The position numbers and the translations under genes are program-made. A stretch of 64,000 nucleotides of DNA from Jannaschia sp. S6380 (GTDB lineage: Bacteria > Pseudomonadota > Alphaproteobacteria > Rhodobacterales > Rhodobacteraceae): NCBI RefSeq assembly GCF_023015695.1, contig NZ_JALKAS010000001.1, positions 1,550,001-1,614,000 of the forward strand, read 5' to 3'. Of the stretch, positions 27,416 through 38,159 are shown in pieces. A model generated the notes under the pieces. That model made no database searches. It worked only from the letters and a program-made list of their open reading frames with translations, and was not told the origin of the DNA. How positions within the stretch are numbered: the first letter of the stretch is position 1; each line of letters starts with the position of its first letter.

Positions 27416-28615
27416 ATGTGGCGTTCGATCGTACTGACCATGCTTGGGCGGTTGGTCAGGAAGGGCCGGCTGGTCGCCATCCTTCCGGACGGATCGGAGC
27501 ATCGCTTCGGAACCGGGAATGACGGGCCGTCGGTCACGCTGCGCCTGACGGATGACGCCTACCTGCAACGTCTCGTCCGCGACCCGGAACTGGCCCTGGG
27601 TGAGGCCTACATGGACGGCAAGCTGCTGATCGAGGAGGGGGACCTGCGGCAGATGTTGACCCTGTTCGCGATCAACGGCGGACGGGGTGCGATGCCGCCC
27701 CTGGTCGCCGCCGGGTTCCGGGCGCGGTTCCTGGCGCGGCGCTTCGTGCAGGCGAACGACCCGCGCAAGGCCCGACGCAACGTGGCCCATCACTACGATC
27801 TGGGGGACGATTTCTACGACCTGTTCCTTGATGAGGACCGTCAGTATTCCTGCGCCTACTTTCCACGTCCCGACATGACGCTGGAGGAGGCGCAGGCCGC
27901 CAAGAAGGCGCATATCGCGCGCAAGCTGCGGATCGCGCCCGGGATGCGCGTCCTCGACATCGGTTGCGGCTGGGGGGGAATGGCGCTGACGCTCGCCCGC
28001 GATTTCGACGCGCGGGTGACCGGCGTGACCCTGTCCGAGAACCAGCACGCCGCCGCCCGCGCCCGGGCCGAGGCGGCGGGCTTGGCCGACCGGATCGACA
28101 TCCGCCTGCAGGACTATCGCGACCTGGCCGAGCCATTCGACCGCATCGTGTCGGTGGGCATGCTGGAACATGTCGGCGCGCCGCAATACCCGACCTATTT
28201 CGGCAAGGTCGCGGATCTGCTGACCGATGACGGCATCGCACTCATCCACACCATCGGACGTTGCGGGCCGCCGACCACCACGTCGGGCTGGCTGGCGAAA
28301 TACATCTTCCCGGGCGGCTATACGCCTTCGCTGTCGGAACTTCTCGACCCGATCGAGAAGCTGCGCTTCTGGCAATGCGATATTGAGGTCTGGCGCGGCC
28401 ATTACGCCGAAACCCTGCGGCACTGGCAAAGGCGGTTCGAAGCCAATGTCGAAACCGTGCGCGCCATGTATGACGACCGCTTCATCCGGATGTGGCGCTA
28501 CTACCTGGTCGCGGCGGAGGTCAGCTTCGACGCCTACAACCACGTCGTGTTTCAGATGCAGCTCGCCAAGAAGGCGGACGTGGTGCCCAATACGCGCGAC
28601 TACCTCTACCGCTGA
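27416..28615 (+). CDS. cfa: Cyclopropane-fatty-acyl-phospholipid synthase family methyltransferase
   Basis: A 399-residue SAM-dependent enzyme that adds a methylene bridge to unsaturated acyl chains of membrane lipids. Motif I is VLDIGCGWGGMAL; the substrate-side blocks are HYDLGDDFYDLFLDEDRQYSCAYF and VSVGMLEHVGAPQYPTYF. The same frame stays open for 2 kb upstream because of antisense aspS, but the ATG at 27416 after GGGGGTGGCGGC is the start that fits the family. The 177-base gap to divergent aspS should hold both promoters. Confidence 0.92.
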   Translation: MWRSIVLTMLGRLVRKGRLVAILPDGSEHRFGTGNDGPSVTLRLTDDAYLQRLVRDPELALGEAYMDGKLLIEEGDLRQMLTLFAINGGRGAMPPLVAAGFRARFLARRFVQANDPRKARRNVAHHYDLGDDFYDLFLDEDRQYSCAYFPRPDMTLEEAQAAKKAHIARKLRIAPGMRVLDIGCGWGGMALTLARDFDARVTGVTLSENQHAAARARAEAAGLADRIDIRLQDYRDLAEPFDRIVSVGMLEHVGAPQYPTYFGKVADLLTDDGIALIHTIGRCGPPTTTSGWLAKYIFPGGYTPSLSELLDPIEKLRFWQCDIEVWRGHYAETLRHWQRRFEANVETVRAMYDDRFIRMWRYYLVAAEVSFDAYNHVVFQMQLAKKADVVPNTRDYLYR

Positions 28616-28622
28616 TCCCGCT

Positions 28623-29741
28623 TCATAGGCCCAGTCGCGACAGCCTTCGCTGCAGTCGCGCGATGGACATCCGACCCACTGCGGGGGCGTTCGGCCTTTC
28701 GAACAGAAGAAATGCCTTCGGCTCTGCGACGATGATGTGCGACGCGCCGCCACCGATCAGCTGGATCGCCACGATCGATTGCGTCGCGATATCCTGCTGC
28801 GTCTTCACGGGTGTCACAATACGGCAGGTTTCGATCGCAACACCGCCCTGGCGGTCCGTGATCATCAGATGCGCGGCCTTGGCGATCTGCGTTCGCTCGA
28901 TGAGGGCGGCGAATGCCTCCGTCTCCTCCGGCGTGACATGGACTTGCAGGGCCCCGGTGTCGTCGAGGAAACCGACCTTGTCGGGCGCGATCCGCATCGT
29001 GCGCGGACCGCCCGTAAGTTCGACCGCGAAATCCGCCGCCTTCCCGTCGCTATCCGGGACGGGCGAGCCGCCATGTGCGATCCGGACCACCCCTTCGGCC
29101 GACGGCAGACGACGCGCGGCGCACAGCGCCCCCAGATAGATGCCCGGTGCGAAGCGCGCCCGCGTGGCGTCGAGGGCGGCGACCTGCCGCCGCCGCTCCG
29201 CCTCCGCGTCCGACGCGGCGATGGCGTCCAGGCGCGCCTCCACGGCGGCCGCGTCCCGCAGGATCTCGAGGAACGGCCAGGACAGGATCCACGGCACGGC
29301 CAGATTGCCGAGCCCGCGCCTGGCCTGCATGGCGAAGAACAGTTCATCCATCCGATCGCTCGCCGGACCGGACAGCCCGGCCGCCTGGCCCGACAGGAAT
29401 GCGCGGTAGAGCCGCAATTGGGACTTCGCTTCCATCGCCTCCAGCGCGGCGATGACGCGCGGCGCCACCTCGGGGATGCGATCGCCCCGGTTGCGGCCAT
29501 ATTGGCGATGGCCGCCGTTGCAGACCTGACCCGTGTAATCGGTCAGATCCCGCAGCATGGCGATCTCCGGCGGCACGGCTCCCGCATCGACAGCGCCCCG
29601 CGACAGAAGTCCGCCCACCGACGCGAACACTGCCTCCGACAGGCGGTCGCCATTCCCGGGCGCGCCTGCCGCCAGCGCCGCCTCGCGGGGGACGGGAAGG
29701 GTGAACGGGGCAGGCGCGTCGGGGGAGGGCTGGTCTGGCAT
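28623..29741 (-). CDS. DUF4375/DMP19-like protein
   Basis: A 372-residue protein without a signal peptide. The early part (residues 35-140) has YTGQVCNGGHRQYGRNRG followed by ALEAMEAKSQLRLY, resembling the DUF4375 (DMP19) fold, whose members include a nuclease-inhibiting DNA-mimic in one species. The rest is unassigned: an Arg/Ala helical part and a C-terminal sheet with IVAIQLIGGGASHIIV. It is divergent from carB. The DNA-mimic idea is only by family; acidic character here is mild. Confidence 0.6.
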   Translation of the reverse strand: MPDQPSPDAPAPFTLPVPREAALAAGAPGNGDRLSEAVFASVGGLLSRGAVDAGAVPPEIAMLRDLTDYTGQVCNGGHRQYGRNRGDRIPEVAPRVIAALEAMEAKSQLRLYRAFLSGQAAGLSGPASDRMDELFFAMQARRGLGNLAVPWILSWPFLEILRDAAAVEARLDAIAASDAEAERRRQVAALDATRARFAPGIYLGALCAARRLPSAEGVVRIAHGGSPVPDSDGKAADFAVELTGGPRTMRIAPDKVGFLDDTGALQVHVTPEETEAFAALIERTQIAKAAHLMITDRQGGVAIETCRIVTPVKTQQDIATQSIVAIQLIGGGASHIIVAEPKAFLLFERPNAPAVGRMSIARLQRRLSRLGL

Positions 29742-29940
29742 GGCTCGGCTCGTCGGGAACGGCGCGATCCTGACGCGTCAACCGGCCGGCACTTGGGCGT
29801 GATTCCGACCGTTCCATGACCATGGATCCCTCCGGCATGCGCTCTGCTTCATGCGGCCCGCGTCACCACCCTTGCCCCCGCGCGCCGCGGCCCCTAAACC
29901 CCGGCGAGTTTGCCAGCACATCACCCCCGGGGAGGCCGCG

Positions 29941-33261
<3,321 letters not shown>

Positions 33262-33550
33262 GGCGGGCGTGCCTGAGTCGCGCCATCGCGCCGCCGCGGC
33301 CAAAGGTTAACGAAACCTATCATTTCGTTAACCGGAATCACCGTTTCCACATTTACGCCACATGTGTAAACGACTGTTAACGAAACGATTGTCGCCGTTT
33401 TTGTCGCCAACCGCGCTTTGATGCGGGCCCTAGGGGTGGCGTTGTCGCGCCGGGCGAACCATTGCGGTCAAATCGCCGTGAACCTGCCGAATTTCGGCCA
33501 TGTCCCGATCTCACCGTCGACTTACGCCATCCTAGAACGGGAAAACGGTC
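33262..33550. promoter_or_regulatory. AT-rich regulatory region after carB
   Basis: 289 bases without a gene. It holds an 11-bp perfect inverted repeat (33305-33333), another copy of GTTAACGAAA at 33376-33385, a TTAAC-N5-GATTG string at 33377-33391 and the upstream element of the DUF2726-like gene at 33489-33499. It is much richer in A and T than its surroundings, so it is likely a promoter and operator zone. Confidence 0.55.
33305..33333. repeat. Perfect 11-bp inverted repeat GGTTAACGAAA / TTTCGTTAACC
   Basis: The arms are exact with a seven-base spacer CCTATCA. The dyad centres of the two TTAA cores are about 21 bases apart, two turns of DNA, as expected for a dimeric repressor site. A hairpin function is less likely because the stem is AT-rich and no T-run follows. 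Confidence 0.7.
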
Positions 33551-34183
33551 ATGGAACCCATCGGAATGTCCCTCATCGCGCTGTCCACCTGCGGCATGGC
33601 CCTTCGCCGCGCGACTGCCGAACCCGCCGACGCGAAATCGTTTCCGGCCCACCGGGTCACCGCGCCGCGCGCCTCGCTCCTTTCGTCGCTTGCCGCCTGC
33701 ACCCTGCGCGCCCGCCCCCTCGTCGACGATGATACGCGTGCCCTCTTCGGCGCCGTCACCCGCTTCGCCGGTGCAAGGGGTCTGACGATCGACGCGCAGG
33801 TATCGCTCGCCGCACTGCTGTCCGCCGAGGGCGAGACCGCCGGCGCCGTCGCCACCTCGCTGCGTCAGCGCCGCGTCGACTTCGTCATATCGCGGACGGA
33901 CGGCACGCCCATCTGCGGCATCGAGGTTCTCGCCGGCGACGGCCCCACCTATCGCGACGCCGTGCGCCACAAGGCCTTCGTCCTGGCCGGCCTGCCGCTG
34001 GTCACGCTGAACCGCGCCGACGACTGGATCGTGAACCGCGACCGGCTCGTGTCGATCGTCAATCCGTTCCCCGATCCGGCCAACGGCAGCGATGCGCCCG
34101 AGCAGGCCACACCCCGCGCGCCCGTCGCACCTGCAGAGGATCGCGCAGCCCCCGCCTGGACACCGGCCGTCGCACTGGGCTGA
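33551..34183 (+). CDS. DUF2726-like protein, paralog 1
   Basis: A 210-residue protein. The core (about 55-160) matches DUF2726, a restriction-endonuclease-like fold of unknown role: RPLVDDDTRALF, VSLAALLSAEG, RRVDFVISRTDGTPICGIEVLAG and HKAFVLAGLPLVTL. The candidate D-E-K residues are the Asp of VDFV, the Glu of GIEV and the Lys of RHKAF, all kept. The N-terminus (MSLIALSTCGMALRR) is not a clear signal peptide. A second copy starts 209 bases downstream, and a third is 20 kb away. Start ATG follows an AACGGGAAAACGG stretch with only a weak ribosome site. Confidence 0.75.
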   Translation: MEPIGMSLIALSTCGMALRRATAEPADAKSFPAHRVTAPRASLLSSLAACTLRARPLVDDDTRALFGAVTRFAGARGLTIDAQVSLAALLSAEGETAGAVATSLRQRRVDFVISRTDGTPICGIEVLAGDGPTYRDAVRHKAFVLAGLPLVTLNRADDWIVNRDRLVSIVNPFPDPANGSDAPEQATPRAPVAPAEDRAAPAWTPAVALG

Positions 34184-34280
34184 TCCATCCCCGCACCTGG
34201 ACCACGAAGGCCGCCAATCCAAACGGATCGCGCGGCCTTCGCCATTTCCGGATGGGCGCGCACCCGGACATCTTCACCTG

Positions 34281-34296
34281 TTTACCCGTGCTTAAC
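34281..34296 (+). promoter_or_regulatory. CtrA-like site upstream of DUF2726 paralog 2
   Basis: TTTA, seven bases, TTAAC. This is one mismatch from the alphaproteobacterial CtrA consensus TTAA-N7-TTAAC. It lies 97 bases before the start at 34393. One match of this quality is expected by chance every few tens of kb, so it is only a candidate. Confidence 0.3.
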
Positions 34297-34392
34297 CATC
34301 TGATTGCAAAAGCATCTTCACGCAGGCTGGCCGCAATTCCGCCACATCGGACCCGCAGCCAAAAGGAACCAGTCCCATCGAGGAGCGAATGC

Positions 34393-34938
34393 ATGATCAT
34401 CGCCGATACCCCGTCCCGGCCCCGTTTGTGGAGTTTCCTTTCCAGCCGTCTGAACGGTGCGTCGCGTCGGCGCCTCAGCGGTCGGGATGCGCTCTCGCTC
34501 GCATCGGTCGCCACCGGCCCACTGCTTGAGGAGACGCGCCGCGACCTGTTCGCCGGGCTGCGCGCGATCGCCGATCCCCACGGGCTGCATGTCGCGCCCG
34601 AAGTCTCGCTCGGCGCACTGTTCACGATCCACGGTCGCGGGGACGAGATGAGCACCGCGCTCCGGGCCCTGCGGCACAAGCGCGTCGATTTCGTTCTGCT
34701 GGACGGCGCAGCGCAACCCGTCGTCGCGATCGATTGCGTTGCCGGCGGCCAGTGGCGCAACCGGGCCATCCGCCGCGATCAACTGAAGCGCGACGTCTTC
34801 CACAAGGCCGGCCTTCCGCTGCTCGAACTCTTCGGCGGCGATGCGCTCGAGGCTGACATGGCCCATGTCGAGGCGATCCTGACCGACATCGCGCGCACCG
34901 CCGCCTCGCCCAAACGGCCCGACAGGCGCGCGGCCTGA
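34393..34938 (+). CDS. DUF2726-like protein, paralog 2
   Basis: 181 residues, the same architecture as paralog 1: SVATGPLLEETRRDLF, VSLGALFTIHG, KRVDFVLLDGAAQPVVAIDCVAGG and FHKAGLPLLEL. Asp of VDFV and a Lys are kept, but the Glu position is Asp (AIDC). AGGAG lies seven bases before the ATG at 34393. The N-terminal 30 residues are basic. It sits in tandem with paralog 1; both are followed by a KASIII gene 80 bases on. Pfam assignment is my reading of the motif order. Confidence 0.75.
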   Translation: MIIADTPSRPRLWSFLSSRLNGASRRRLSGRDALSLASVATGPLLEETRRDLFAGLRAIADPHGLHVAPEVSLGALFTIHGRGDEMSTALRALRHKRVDFVLLDGAAQPVVAIDCVAGGQWRNRAIRRDQLKRDVFHKAGLPLLELFGGDALEADMAHVEAILTDIARTAASPKRPDRRAA

Positions 34939-35018
34939 TGCCGGGCCGCCCCCGTTCGGCTTGACGCGCGGGGGCCCCGGCGGCAAACCTCTCCGACCCC
35001 ACGGGACGAGGAGGTCCG

Positions 35019-36146
35019 ATGACCGGTCAGAACCATGCCGCGATCACCGGCTCGGGCGTGTTCACGCCAAAGCAGGTCATCACGAACGACGAACTGGTCG
35101 TCGCCTTCAATGCCTATGCCGATCGCCAGAACGCGCTGCGTGCCGATGCGATCGCCGCCGGAACGCAGGCGCCGATACCCCATTCCAGCGCGGAGTTCAT
35201 CAAGTCCGCCAGCGGGATCGAACGCCGCCACGTGCTGGACAAGTCCGGCGTGCTCGATCCGGACCGGATGTTCCCCCGCCTGCCCGCCCGCCCGGATGAC
35301 GGACCGGGCCAGATGGCCGAGATGGCCCTGGCGGCCTGCGATCAGGCATTGTCGAAGGCCGGTGTCACCGCTGGCAATATCGATGCGGTCATCTGCGCCG
35401 CCTCCAACCACGAACGGGCCTATCCGGCCATCGCGATCGAGATCCAGCAACTGCTGGGCACGTCCGGCTTCGCCTTCGACATGAACGTCGCCTGCTCCTC
35501 GGCGACCTTCGGCATTCAGACCGCGACCGACATGATCCGCGCCGGGTCGATCGACCGCGCCCTCGTCGTCAGCCCCGAAATATGTTCGGCCCATCTGGAG
35601 TGGCGCGACAGGGATTGCCATTTCATCTTCGGCGACGTCTGCACCGCCATCGTGCTGGAGCGGTCCGACCTGGCGAAAGGCGACCGGTTCGAGATCGAGA
35701 GCACGCGCTGCGCAACGCAGTTCTCGAACAACATTCGCAACAATGACGGCTTCCTGCGCCGCACACGCGACGCGATGGACGACCGCCGCGACATGCAGTT
35801 CATGCAGAACGGCCGCAAGGTCTTCAAGGAAGTGCTGCCCCTGGTCGCGGCGCATATCGCGGCGCATCTCGATGCGGCCGGATGGACCGCGGACGACCTG
35901 CGCCGGCTCTGGCTGCACCAGGCCAACAAGTCGATGAACGACTTTATCGGGCGCAAGGTCCTGGGCCGCGTCCCAGACCCACGGGAACAGCCAAACATCC
36001 TGCAGGATTACGCCAATACGTCCTCGGCCGGCTCGATCATCGCGTTCGCGCAGCATTCCGACGACCTGACCCCCGGCGATCGCGGCCTGATCTGTTCGTT
36101 CGGCGCGGGCTATTCGGTCGGTTCGGTCCTGCTGACGCGCGCCTGA
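35019..36146 (+). CDS. Beta-ketoacyl-ACP synthase III-like protein
   Basis: A 375-residue thiolase-fold condensing enzyme. The Cys-His-Asn triad is Cys159 (NVACSSATFG), His300 (LWLHQANK) and Asn333 (DYANTSSAG), the same spacing as FabH. The N-terminal part has an extra region (about 30-95) compared with E. coli FabH, and fits a larger KASIII subfamily seen in alphaproteobacteria. It may start fatty acid chains or act in another condensation. GAGGAGG precedes the ATG. There is no fab or plsX neighbour, so it is probably not the housekeeping fabH. Confidence 0.85.
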   Translation: MTGQNHAAITGSGVFTPKQVITNDELVVAFNAYADRQNALRADAIAAGTQAPIPHSSAEFIKSASGIERRHVLDKSGVLDPDRMFPRLPARPDDGPGQMAEMALAACDQALSKAGVTAGNIDAVICAASNHERAYPAIAIEIQQLLGTSGFAFDMNVACSSATFGIQTATDMIRAGSIDRALVVSPEICSAHLEWRDRDCHFIFGDVCTAIVLERSDLAKGDRFEIESTRCATQFSNNIRNNDGFLRRTRDAMDDRRDMQFMQNGRKVFKEVLPLVAAHIAAHLDAAGWTADDLRRLWLHQANKSMNDFIGRKVLGRVPDPREQPNILQDYANTSSAGSIIAFAQHSDDLTPGDRGLICSFGAGYSVGSVLLTRA

Positions 36147-36151
36147 CGGGA

Positions 36152-36631
36152 TCAGCCGTTCCCCTCCGCTTCCAGGTGCATCTTCATGTCCACGAGGATG
36201 CGCTGCAGCTCCATCGTCTCGGCCAACATCTCGTTGGCTTCGGCGCGGGTGATCACCTTGTCAGCGATCGCATTCGCATAGGCGTTCATCAGCATCGCGA
36301 ACCGCCGCGACGTGGCGGCGATGTCGCTGTTCACCCGCCCGACCTCCATCTCGGCGGGCCCGTCGTTGCGGTTGAACGACGTGGTCAGCCCCGTCAGTTC
36401 CGCCATTGCCGAAGTGACATGCGGATAGCTCGCCACCCGCTCCAGATGCACCACGCTGTCGATGGGCATGAAGCGCTGGGCGTGCTCCTCGTGCATCGAG
36501 TAGTACCGCCCCAACGTCGCCTTCGACTTGTCAGACGCCTGGCACGCCCGCTCCAGTCCGACGTCCTTAACCAGAGCTTCGGTGTGGCGTTTCAGAAAGC
36601 GCGCGATGTCCTGATTCATATCCCCGTCCAC
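36152..36631 (-). CDS. Conserved protein of unknown function, CII-like helical
   Basis: The product is 159 residues (ATG at 36631; MNQDIARF, four codons later, is another possible start). It is all helical by appearance: KRHTEALVKDVGLERACQASDKSKATLGRYYS could be a helix-turn-helix of the phage CII or CP76 type, and the C-terminus LMNAYANAIADKVITRAEANEMLAETMELQRIL looks like a coiled coil. No enzyme motif. The DNA-binding idea is inference. It is convergent with the KASIII gene, five bases apart. Confidence 0.6.
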   Translation of the reverse strand: MDGDMNQDIARFLKRHTEALVKDVGLERACQASDKSKATLGRYYSMHEEHAQRFMPIDSVVHLERVASYPHVTSAMAELTGLTTSFNRNDGPAEMEVGRVNSDIAATSRRFAMLMNAYANAIADKVITRAEANEMLAETMELQRILVDMKMHLEAEGNG

Positions 36632-36900
36632 GGGGGCAACTCTAGCTTACGTTACGGAACGGGGAAACAGAATATCGCTTTCCCATGACGCGCCATGCGC
36701 CGGGCGACTAGGACGACCGGCATCGGTCCAAAGCGGTTTCAGCGCGCGGGCCGGTCGATCGGCACCGGGGGACCGCCCTCGTCCAATCCACTCACAAGAT
36801 GGCGGCCGATCGAATGGCCGGACCCCTGCGCCGCTGGCGCGGGCGCGGGGTCCGGCCCTGGGGCTTGCAATGGACGGGTGGCCGGGGGCAGGACAGCGTC

Positions 36901-37503
36901 ATGGCCAAGCTCTATTTCCACTATTCCACCATGAATGCCGGCAAGAGCACGCTGCTCTTGCAAGCCAGCTACAATTACAACGAACGCGGCATGCGAACCT
37001 ATCTGCTGACCGCGAATTTCGACGACCGGGCCGGGCGCGGCAAGATCGCCAGCCGCATCGGGATCGAAGCCGAGGCCGACACCTGGGCCGCGTCCTCCGA
37101 CCTGTTCGACATGATCCGCACTCGCCTGGACGAGGGGCCCTGCGCTTGCGTCCTGATCGACGAATGCCAATGGCTCAGCCGCGACCAGGTCTGGCAGCTG
37201 GCCCGTGCGGTCGACGATCTGGGCGTGCCGGTCATGGCCTACGGCCTGCGTGTCGATTTCCGCGGCGAGCTCTTTCCCGGGTCCGCCGCATTGCTCGCGC
37301 TGGCCGACGAGCTGCGCGAAGTGCGCACGATCTGTCATTGCGGCCGGCGGGCGACGATGGTCATCCGCGTGGGCCCCGACGGCGAGGCCCTGTCCGAGGG
37401 CGCCCAGGTCGAGGTCGGCGGCAACGATCGCTATGTCAGCCTGTGCCGCCGCCATTTCCGCGAAGCGATCGGCGACCGCGTCCCTCCCGAGCCGCCCGTG
37501 TGA
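36901..37503 (+). CDS. tdk: Thymidine kinase
   Basis: Phosphorylates thymidine in pyrimidine salvage. 200 residues, type II (bacterial) class: P-loop STMNAGKSTLLL at 9-20, ADE region LIDECQWL, lasso-type loop near the C-terminus and zinc cysteines in TICHCGRR and LCRRHF. The HAD gene starts at its stop codon (GTGA), so the two are coupled. The upstream 269 bases contain no other gene. Confidence 0.95.
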   Translation: MAKLYFHYSTMNAGKSTLLLQASYNYNERGMRTYLLTANFDDRAGRGKIASRIGIEAEADTWAASSDLFDMIRTRLDEGPCACVLIDECQWLSRDQVWQLARAVDDLGVPVMAYGLRVDFRGELFPGSAALLALADELREVRTICHCGRRATMVIRVGPDGEALSEGAQVEVGGNDRYVSLCRRHFREAIGDRVPPEPPV

Positions 37504-38159
37504 CCGACCGGCTCCCCGGGATCGACGCCGTCATCCTCGACATGGACGGCCTCCTGTTGGACAGCGAGGGGCTTTACCGCGACGGCTTCCGCCGCGCCCG
37601 CGCGAACATGGGCCTGCCGCCGGACGACGCGTTGTTTCACAGCCTGATCGGCACCAATCATGAAAGCGGCGGCCGCATCCTGACGGCGGCGATGGGGGCC
37701 GGGGCCGATGAGTTCACCCGTCGGTGGCACGCCGAAAATCGCATGGCGCTGACCGGCCCGATCCCGCTCAAGCCCCGCGTTCGGGACGCCCTGGAACGCC
37801 TGGCCGCCCTCGGAACGCCCCGGATCGTGGCCACCAGCACGCGGACCGGGCCGGCGCGCAGGCGTTTGGACAATGCGGGTCTGGGCGCGCTTCTTCCCGC
37901 CCTGATCGGTGGCGACGAGGTGCGACGCGGCAAGCCCGACCCCGAGATATTCCTGGCGGCGGCGGCGCGTCTCGGTTTCGTCCCCCGACGCTGCGCGGCC
38001 TTCGAAGACAGCGCGAACGGCGTGCGCGCCGCCGTGGCCGCCGGGATGGTCGTGACCCAGGTGCCCGACCTGGTCGCGCCGTCCGACGATCTGCTTTCGC
38101 TCGGACATCGGGTGGCCCCGGACCTGTGGTCGGGTCTGGCGGGGCTTGAGTTGATTTAG
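37500..38159 (+). CDS. HAD-superfamily hydrolase, subfamily IA
   Basis: 219 residues from a GTG that overlaps the tdk stop. Motif I is ILDMDGLLLDSE (both Asp present), motif II is VATSTR, the Lys is in RRGKPDPEIF and motif III is CAAFEDSANGV. This is a beta-phosphoglucomutase-like phosphatase; with tdk in front, a nucleotide or sugar phosphatase is a fair guess, no more. Its stop overlaps the stop of the convergent deaminase by four bases. Confidence 0.9.
   Translation: MTDRLPGIDAVILDMDGLLLDSEGLYRDGFRRARANMGLPPDDALFHSLIGTNHESGGRILTAAMGAGADEFTRRWHAENRMALTGPIPLKPRVRDALERLAALGTPRIVATSTRTGPARRRLDNAGLGALLPALIGGDEVRRGKPDPEIFLAAAARLGFVPRRCAAFEDSANGVRAAVAAGMVVTQVPDLVAPSDDLLSLGHRVAPDLWSGLAGLELI

Noticed and set aside
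25379..28615. Open frame of 1078 codons ending with cfa
   Set aside because: It is open because GC-rich antisense aspS lacks stops; only 27416-28615 matches a known family.
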